Positions 1 to 8,125 of a stretch of 11,500 nucleotides of DNA are shown here, in pieces. This DNA comes from Symbiodinium natans (lineage: Eukaryota; Sar; Dinophyceae; Suessiales; Symbiodiniaceae): contig CAJNDS010000014.1 of the NCBI GenBank assembly GCA_905221605.1, positions 837,420 through 848,919 on the forward strand, in the 5' to 3' direction. The notes beneath the pieces are model-generated. The model was not told the DNA's origin. It saw nothing but the letters and a program-made list of their open reading frames with translations, and made no database searches. The stretch's first letter is position 1. Every line of letters begins with the position of its first letter. The translations under genes were made by a program, and so were the position numbers.

Positions 1-43
1 TCTGGAAGCTGCGGTTCCCTGAGCCTTCACAGTCTGGCCCAAG

Positions 44-73
44 GAATATCCGGCCACTAGCATCATCTTCGCG
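44..73 (+). CDS. Exon 1 (probable): start of the S6 helix
   Basis: Encodes EYPATSIIFA in phase 0. It is bounded by CCAAG|G on the left and by a GC donor (GCTCGTC) on the right, the same splice signature as the clear exons, and it joins in frame to exon 2 to extend the hydrophobic helix. The peptide is short and only its hydrophobic end supports the call, so the exon is inferred. The first 43 bases of the window would be the end of the preceding intron. Confidence 0.5.
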
Positions 74-3000
74 GCTCGTCTGCATCTGACAAGGCCTAGC
101 GTTCACATAGGGCTTGGGGTTTAGGGTTTAGGGTTTAGGGTTCAGGGTTTAGGGTTTAGGGTTTAGGGTTTAGGGTCACAGCCCCTCAAAATGGGCTCTT
201 AAAATTGAAAGGGGACCCCGATATACCCCATATTTCACCCTATAAAGCCCAAGACAGGGAGGTAGAGGACCATGTTCAGGGACCATGCAACTACCCTTAG
301 AGTTTAGGGTTTAGGATTTAGGGTTTAGGGTATAGGGTTTAGGGTTAGGGCACCTGGACATCACGCCCCGGCTCCTCAAATCCTGAAGCACCCCTCCAAT
401 AAACTCCTAGAAGTTCGGAGAAAGCCTATGAACCCTTTACCCTCCCCCCTTAAACCCTATAGCCCCTAACCTCAAGCTTTGGTTTGGGGTTTAGGTTTTA
501 GAGTTTAGGGTTTAGGGTTTAGGGTTTAGGGTTTAGGGTTTAGGGTTTAGGGTCTAGGGCTTAGGGCTTAGGGCTTCAGCGTAAAAAGTAAGGGCAACAT
601 GACTTCGGGATGACAGGCGCTTAGGACGCCCCGAAGGGGCAATTCCAAGGCTAAGAGGGCACGATCGACCCACAAAGGGTCCAAGGGTTCAATTCAAGGG
701 TTTAAGGGTTTAAGGGTTTAGGGTTTAGGGTTTAGGGTTTAGGGTTTAGGGTTTAGGGTTTAGGGGTTTAAAGGTTTAAGGGTTTAGGGTTTAGGGTTTA
801 GGGACCCACATCAATCTTAAGCCCGTTAACCCTTGAACCCCTTTGAATCCCGTTAAGCTCTTAAAGCCTTAAACCTTGACCCCTTAGACCCTTAAACCTT
901 CAAGCCCTAAGCCTTTACGCCCTTGAACCCGAAACCCTTAGACCCTTAAACCTTTAAACCCCTAAACCCTTAAGCCCTTAAACCCTTGAATTGAACCCTT
1001 GGACCCTTAGGCCCTCGCACTCTTGGATCTAAAACCGTAAACCCTAAACCCTCAACCCTAAACCCTAACCCCAAAACCCTAAACCCTAAACCCCAAAACC
1101 CTAAACCCCAAACCCCAAACCCTAAACCCCAACCCTAAACCCTAAACCCTAAACCCCAAACCCTAAACCCGAAACCCGAAACCCCCGGCACCTTCTGAGG
1201 TCGGCTCTCTGCTGACCCTCGTGTTTGGCGTGCTAAATCTCATCGTCGCTGCTTTCTGACGCTTTTGTTGGCTCCAGGGGTTTAGGGGTTTAGGGGTTTA
1301 GGGGTTTAGGGGTTTAGGGTTTAGGGTTTAGGGTTTAGGGGTTTAGGGGTTTAGGGGTTTAGGGGTTGAGGGGTTGAGGGGTTTAGGGGTTTAGGGGTTT
1401 AGGGGTTTAGGATTTAGGGGTTGAGGGGTTTAGAGTTTAGAGGTTTTGAGGCTTTAGGCTTTAGGGTTTAGGGTCTGGGGTGCGCAGGACAAGTCTGCAA
1501 CTTCCTACACCTCAGGCCCTAAAACTCCTTTAGAGTTGGCGCCAAGGTTTCAGGGTAGCTACATGCTCCCTCCTGAAAAGGGGCCGCATATATACCCCCT
1601 TATATACCCCATACAAAGTAAGCGCCCATACATCAGAACCCTTTAAGGGAGGGTCAGGGTCCATATTGACGGCCGATGCAGCTACCCTTAGACAAGGGCA
1701 TAAGGTTTCAGTGTTGGCCCCAAGTAACGGGACTTCTATCGGGGCGTCGGGAGTGCAAGGGGCCAGCGTTAGGGTTTAGGGTTTAGGGTTTAGGGTTTAG
1801 GGTTTAGGGTTTATTTTCCCTTATTACTGGGTTTAACAGGATCATCTTCAGGAGGCTTTTGGCCCCAAGCAAGAATGTCATTCAGAGGTTGACCTTAAGC
1901 CCTAAACCCTAACACCCTTTTGTAATAAAAAAAGAAACCCCCTGTTGGCTTCGAGGTTGTTGTGGACACATTTGCAGATGCGCGTGACCGCGACATCCTG
2001 AACATGGCACAGGAGGGTTTAGGGTTAGGAGGTTTCGGGGTTTGGGGTGCAGGGTGTAGGATCTAGGATTTAGGATTTAGGATTTAGGATTTAGGGCCTA
2101 GGGTTAGGGTGTAGGGTGCAGGGTTTAGAGTTTAGGGTTCTAGGGTGTATGCGGACGCTTTCCAGGCTCAGGTGCGGTAAGTTGCCATAAATGGTGTTGC
2201 AAACCTACTTGCCAAGGTCTTCGAGTTTAAACCCACAAATTGGAAGTCACGTTTCAAGAGGGTGCCAGAGAGACTTTACCCGGACCAAGCCTACAATGGC
2301 TGGGTGGGCTTTCCCGAAAGGTTTAGGGTTTAGGGTCTAGGGTTTAAGGTTTCGGGTTCAGGGTTTAGGGTTTAAAGGTTTAGGGTTTAGGAAGTTGAGG
2401 GTTTAATTCGGATGTAGACTTTAGGGCTTTTCGGCATCCCATATGGGGGCAGTGGAAGGCCCTGCATTCTGCAAGGCAAGCATGCTTGCTGATTTCTTCG
2501 TCTACCCTGTCACTTAGGCGACTTAGCTGGGGACCCTGGCTTTCTGAAGCTACTCCTCTCGGTTTTTGTCGGGGATGCAAGTGTTCATGCGCGTAGGAAG
2601 CAGTCAGTGCAAAGAGAACCCACAACACCCTGAGCTCTGGCAGGAGATGGAGGCGGACGTGGAAGCTGACAAAAAGTTTCTGGAGAAGATGTTCAACAGC
2701 GGCCCGTCACCATTCGGAGGTTCACGGGTACTTGTAACCCCATTTTTCTTGTACTTCTAAGCCCCTAAGTCCTTCCAAGTAGGTTATAAGTAGGCTCCCG
2801 TTTATAACTGTACCTATAAGCCTTCTAAGTCCCCTAAGTAGGTTTTTTGTTGGGCTTCTGCTTGGGGTTCCAAGTACCCATGAACCTCCTAAACCCTAAA
2901 CCCTAAACCCTAAACCCTAAACCCTAAACCCTAAACCCCAAACCCTGAACCCTCGACCCTCAACCCCAAAACCCAGAACCCTCTAATTGGGGTTTTACGC

Positions 3001-4269
3001 ACCCCATGAACCTCCAAGTCACGGCCCAGCCGTGAGGTCGGGTCGGGCTCGGGGGGCTTGCGGTTTCAGCAACGCTTCGCGTTTAGGCGTTTTTGGGCCC
3101 TGAGCCAATAGCCCTGAAGAGCAAAGAGACCTAGGCCGTAAACCCTAAACCCTAGCCCTAAACCCTAAACCCTTAGCCCGAAACCCTGAACACTGGAGCC
3201 TAGACCCCAAACCTGAGACCCTGGGCCCGAGAGCTCAGAGTTAGGAAATTCAGGCTGAGCGTCCCCCCTCCCTTAAGGCTCAGGGAACGTGGGTTTAGGG
3301 TTTTGGGTTTAGGGTTTAGGGTTTTTTGTTTAGGGCTTCGGGTTTGGGGCTTAGGGTTTAGAGCTCCGTTCTCCCGTATTCTCAAACCTGATTTGAAACT
3401 TTTTGCATTCTCAAACCCGATTTGAAACTTTTTGTGCATAGCTTTGGTAGGCAAGGTTTAACCGGAAACCCTAAACCCTTAAGTAAGTTGAAAACATTGA
3501 AAGCCCTAAAGTCATATGAACACGAAGGAGTTTTTTGCAAGGCGCCATTGCCAAACCCCCACTATTTTGTGTGAACGCATGTGCACCACTGCTGGATCGA
3601 CAGATATCCTCAATTTCTGTACTCTTGCTTTGAGTCGACAGATATATTTACTAACTACCTCAGTCTCGTATCAACAACTTACGTGCTCTCCCATTCTTTG
3701 AAACCTCCCTCCAGACTTCAGTACGAGCCCTTCCCAATCTCGCGGGTGAGGCTTGAGCAGTTTGCCGCTTCAGAACCCCTTCCAAGCTGTAGCCCCCAAA
3801 TCCTGCACCCTCAAACCCGAATCCCAAGCCCGTCTTTCTCAAGGAATAGACAAGGATGGCAGCGGCCAGCTGACGCTGGAGCAGCGTCTCCGCTGCTTTT
3901 GACCTTGCCCAAAAGCCAGAGGAGTTTAGGGTTTAGGGGGAGCTTGCTGGTGTGCAACAACCTTGGATGAAGGCCTAAACCGTAAACCCTAAACCCTAAA
4001 CCCTAAACCCTAAACCCTAAACCCTAAACCCCAAACCCCAAACCCTAAACCCTAAACTTAACCCTAAACCCGAAAAACCTCCGTGGTTTCGTGTTTAGGG
4101 ATTTCGTGGTTGGCTCCTCGTTGGGGTGTGTCGATGTCGGCAGCTCTTTCTCCACGATTTTTCCTTTTTTTTGTGGGGGTACCCAACAAGGGGCCTTTTT
4201 CAGATAGAGACTCCTGAAAACGGGTCCATACTTATAGCCTGGACGAACCCCCGTCACCCTACTATGACC

Positions 4270-4307
<38 letters not shown>

Positions 4308-7300
4308 CCCTAAACCCTAAACCCAAACCCTAAACCCTAAACCTAAACCCTAAACCTAAACCCTAAACCCTAAACCCTAAACCCTAAACCCTAAACCCTA
4401 AACCCTAAACCCTAAACCCTAAACCCTAAACCCTAAACCCTAAACCCTAAACCCTAAACCCTAAACCCTAAACCCTAAACCCTAAACCCTAAACCCGAAA
4501 ACTCTAAACCCGAAAACTCTAAACCCTAAACCCTAAACCCTAAACCCTAAACCCTAAACCCTGAACCCTGAACCCTGAACCCTGAACCCTGAACCCTGAA
4601 CCCTGAACCCTGAACCCTGAACCCTGAACCCTAAACCCCAAACCCTAAGCCCTAAACCCTAAGCCCTAAACCCTAAACCCTAAACCCTGAACCCTGAATC
4701 CTAAACCCTAAACCCTAAACCCTAAACCCTAAACCCTAAACCCTAAACCCTAAACCCTAAACCTCTACCCCCCCCCCCCCAAATTTCAGTCCCTGAGGCT
4801 CATTGACGGCGCCAGGAAGGACACCGAGCATCTAAGCTGATGGATTCCATGCCGAGAAGGGCCGGCGGCGGCCCTAAACCCTAAACCTGAACCGTAAACC
4901 CTAACCCTATAAACCCTAAGCCCTAAACCCTCAACCCTAAACCCTGGTTCTTAGTAGGGAACGAGGGAATTAGGGCCCTAAATATTCCCTTTAAGGGATG
5001 ATGACAAGTTGACGGCCTGGGGTGTTTAGGGCCTTGAGCAACCCTAAGACACAAACTCCAACCCCTCGAGGGTTTAGGGACGTCGTATTTGGAAAGTACA
5101 GAGACTCGTGACAGCAACACATGGCTTGCTAGGATAGGGTTTGTGGAAGCGATTTCGTCCTAGGCCTCAACCCTAAACCCTAAACCCTAAACCCTAAACC
5201 CTAAACCCTAAACCCTAAACCCTAAACCCTAAACCCTAAACCCTAAACCCTAAACCCTAACTCCTAAACCCTAAACCCTAAACCCTAAACCCTAAACCCT
5301 AAACCCTAAACCCTAAACCCTAAACCCTAAACCCTAAACCCTAAACCCTAAACCCTAAACCCTAAACCCTAAACCCTAACCGGGTTGAGGGGTTGAGGGT
5401 GTCCCAGACGGCCAAGGTTTCAGAGTCGCCTCCGCGTCATGGACATTGACGAGGCGCTCCTTTCGGGCTTAGGGTTTAGGGTTTAGAGTTTAGGGTTTAG
5501 GGTTTAGGGTTTAGGGTTTACGGTTTAGGGGGTTAGGCTAAGGGTTGAGTGGTTCGGGTTTGGGTTTACGAGGGTTAAACATGTATCATCTCGTCCATTA
5601 TGCAAGAAAGATGTGTTTTTTAAATATACATGTGCATATGTATGTATACAGTATACTTTGCTGATATATGCGTTTTGTATAAGTTCTATCTCTATCTTTA
5701 TCTGTATAATAGTATGATGTGTCTATATGTATATATATATATATGTGTGTGTGTGGATACATATATATATAGATATGTATATGTTCATATATTACATACA
5801 TGCAAGGTCTAGGGTCATGTTGACGGGGCTGGGGCTTGAGGAGGGAGGTTTAGAAGGGGTTGGGGGTGGGGGGGGGGGGGGTTGAATGAGATGGGGCGAG
5901 TCCATCCAGAGGGCTCTTCACGCTTGTCGCGCAGGCCGACCCTGAACCCTAAACCGTAAAGACCCTAAACCCTAAACCCTAAAACCCTAAACCCTAAACC
6001 CTAAACCCTAAACCCTAGACCCTAGACCCTAGACCCTAAACCCTAAACCCTGAACCCTAAACCCTAACCCCTAAAGACCCTAAAACCACGGGCGGCGCCA
6101 GTGATTTCGACACCTGCGATTTCCAGCTTTTGTTACCTCTCGAAAGCATCGATGTTTACAGTGTCTGTGTTGCGCACCTCGGTTCTTGTGGCCTTGAGGC
6201 CAGAGCATCCATGCCCGAGAGATGAGAAAGTCCATGCCAAACGCTGGGATGCGATCCACTGCGCTACTCCGGTAAACGCGTGACCAAGCAAGGCTCTGCT
6301 GTTGAGAAGTGCGAAATCGCGTCGCAGACCTCAAACTTGAAATAGATACGATCGCTTCTGTGCATGGGCTGTGCAGTGCCCAACTCATGACAACACCGAC
6401 AGAGCCGATGGATTCGGCATGTTAGACGTTTCGGTCGCGCGTGAGCAACACGCTGGCGCGAGATCACATTTAGGATTGCCCCTTCTCAACCCTAAACCCA
6501 TAACCCTAAACCCATAACCCTAAACCCTCAACCCTAAACCTTAAACCCTCAAGCCCTCAACCCTAAACCCTAAACCCCCATTCCGCCTCATCCTTAATCC
6601 CTGAACCCTAAACCCTAAGCCCTAAACCCTAAGCCCTAGACCCTGGACCCTACTCCCTAAACCCTGAACCCCAAGACCCAAACCCTAAACCCTAAACCCT
6701 ACATTTAAAGGTTTTTCAGGGTTGTCAATCGCCCCAGGTCGACTTGCAGCAGCTCTTCGATATGATCGACACCGACGGTTCCGGCACAATCGAAGCCCCG
6801 GAGTTCATCAGGAACCCCCGCTTTGCACGCAAAAAAACCCCAAAGCCCTAGGCCCCTTGGTAGGGTTTAGGGTTAAGGGTTTAGGGTTTAGGCTTAGGGT
6901 TTAGGGTTTAGGGCGTAGGGTTCGGGCTTTGGGGTGTCTAGGGGTGAGGCTTCGTGGGCCCCGAACCGTACAAGTCCTCAACCCCTAAAGCCCATTTAGG
7001 GTTCAGAGTTTAGGGTTTAGAGTTTAGGGTTTAGGGTTTGGGGTTTAGGGTTTAGAGTTTAGGGAGAGCCCTGAACTAAACACCCGAACCCGAACCCTAC
7101 AACCCTAAAACCCTCTAGACCTAAAGCCCTAAACCCTAAACACCCTAGAGCCCTGTACCGTAAAACCCCCAAACCCCAAACCCTAAATCCTAACACCCCA
7201 AACCCTAACCCCCAAACCCTACACCCCAAACCCCAACCCCCAGGCCCTAAGCCCCAAGCCCTAAACCGTAAACCCTAACCCCCAACCCTAGACCCAAGAC

Positions 7301-7946
7301 CCTAAGCCCTAAACCCTAAACCCCATAGCCTAAACCCCAAACCCACGATGCAAACTTGAGAAGGCCCCTGAGTCGATGGGTCCACGACTCGAAGACCGTC
7401 CCTGGGCCTAAGGAGCATAGGTTTTCGGGTTCAGGGCTAGGGTTTAGGGTTTAGGGTTTAGGGTTTAGGGTTTAGGGTTTAGGGTTTAGGGTTTAGGGTT
7501 TAGGGTTTAGGGTTTAGGGTTTAGGGTTTAGGTTTTAGGGTTTAGGGTTTAGGGTTTAGGGCCTAGGGTTTTTGGGGTTTAGGGTTTGGGGGTTTGGGGT
7601 TTAGGGCTTGGGGGTTTAGGGTTTACGTAGGGTTTAGGGTTTAGGGTTTAGGGTTTAGGGTTTTAGGGTCTACACGGTGTTTTTTTTTTTTTTTTTTTTT
7701 TTTTTCTGTAGGGGGCTGCTTTAATTTTGGGGAGCTTGGAGATTTCGGGGTTCAGGGTTCTGAAGGCCTACTTAGGGGCCTACCTATCAACCCTATAAGC
7801 CCTTCAAGGCCTAAAGCAAGCATACGTCTTGTTGCCCACACGCCCTACGAACCAAACTGTAGAAACCCTGCAAGCCTACAAGGCAACTGTACGCGCTGCT
7901 TAGACGTAAGGCCTAACCCTAAACCCTAAACCCTAAACCCTAAACC

Positions 7947-8022
<76 letters not shown>

Positions 8023-8037
8023 CCTCACCCCTCAACG

Positions 8038-8125
<88 letters not shown>

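Larger units (their letters stand above)
74..1199 (+). other. Intron 1 (GC-AG), telomere-like blocks G-rich then C-rich
   Basis: 1126 bp. TTTAGGG blocks lie at about 117-176, 300-352, 481-587 and 690-806; from about 830 to 1184 the orientation flips to degenerate CCCTAAA, CCCTTAAA and CCCCAAA units. Unique islands: 177-300 (contains a copy of a dispersed element), 353-480, and 588-690 with a hairpin. If exon 1 is not real, this stretch is intron or unassigned sequence. Confidence 0.6.
1251..1955 (+). other. Intron 2 (GC-AG)
   Basis: 705 bp. Contains the TTTAGGGG array at 1277-1480, a dispersed element at 1552-1688, a homogeneous TTTAGGG block at about 1769-1813 and one short reverse CCCTAAA stretch at about 1900-1912. 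TGTTGGCT occurs near both ends, at 1266-1273 and 1944-1951. Confidence 0.8.
2699..3843 (+). other. Intron 4 (GC-AG)
   Basis: 1145 bp. Contains a fold-back element at 2716-2889, CCCTAAA blocks at about 2888-2960 and 3138-3190, a TTTAGGG block at 3293-3362, a 29-bp tandem duplication at 3378-3435 and a short CCCTAAA at 3466-3480. From 3500 to 3843 there is a repeat-free, pyrimidine-leaning stretch with no recognisable coding; open frames across it, such as 3581-3970, run out of frame through exon 5. Confidence 0.8.
3884..4797 (+). other. Intron 5 (GC-AG), dominated by a CCCTAAA array
   Basis: 914 bp. A short TTTAGGG stretch at 3922-3938 is followed by CCCTAAA at 3975-4065, a unique island at 4076-4270, a 31-C run, and a 464-bp CCCTAAA array. 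The intron ends with a 13-C tract, AAATTTCAG and CCCTGAG. Confidence 0.85.
5454..6737 (+). other. Intron 7 (GC-AG), G-rich then C-rich repeats
   Basis: 1284 bp. TTTAGGG block at 5467-5535, AT-rich microsatellite at 5585-5805, a 14-G run at 5868-5881, CCCTAAA blocks at 5939-6090 and 6486-6703, with a 390-bp unique island between them. Confidence 0.85.

Noticed and set aside
3200-3454. Minus-strand open frame with repeated NPKP motifs
   Set aside because: The motif is what the 7-bp repeat gives when translated; the period is not a multiple of three, so such frames are open by composition alone.
3581-3970. Plus-strand open frame of 129 codons
   Set aside because: It crosses exon 5 in a different frame from the EF-hand loop and is Pro/Ser-rich from pyrimidine-rich DNA; judged a shadow.
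4304-4767. True chromosome end (telomere)
   Set aside because: Unique DNA and coherent exons of the same gene lie on both sides, and arrays occur in both orientations many times in the window. They are interstitial.
4828-4860. Frameshifted continuation of exon 6 (AAG CTG ATG GAT TCC ATG) suggesting a pseudogene
   Set aside because: The likeness to the linker RVMD is by chance. The true continuation FQSRLRVMDIDE is in exon 7 at 5417, with a GC donor at 4828 restoring the frame.
5168-5380. CRISPR array
   Set aside because: Seven-base tandem units without spacers, in eukaryotic introns.
5411-5423. GCCAAGGTTTCAG at the exon 7 start repeated at 1541-1553, suggesting an exon copy in intron 2
   Set aside because: The match does not continue into the FQSRLR codons; it is probably chance or part of the flank of the element at 1552.
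6255-6290. tRNA gene on the minus strand
   Set aside because: An A-box-like motif is present, but no B box, no anticodon arm and no acceptor stem could be built.
6080-6388. Minus-strand open frame of 102 codons
   Set aside because: No recognisable domain, and it lies in an intron opposite to the gene and runs into CCCTAAA repeats. Kept only as an unexplained island.
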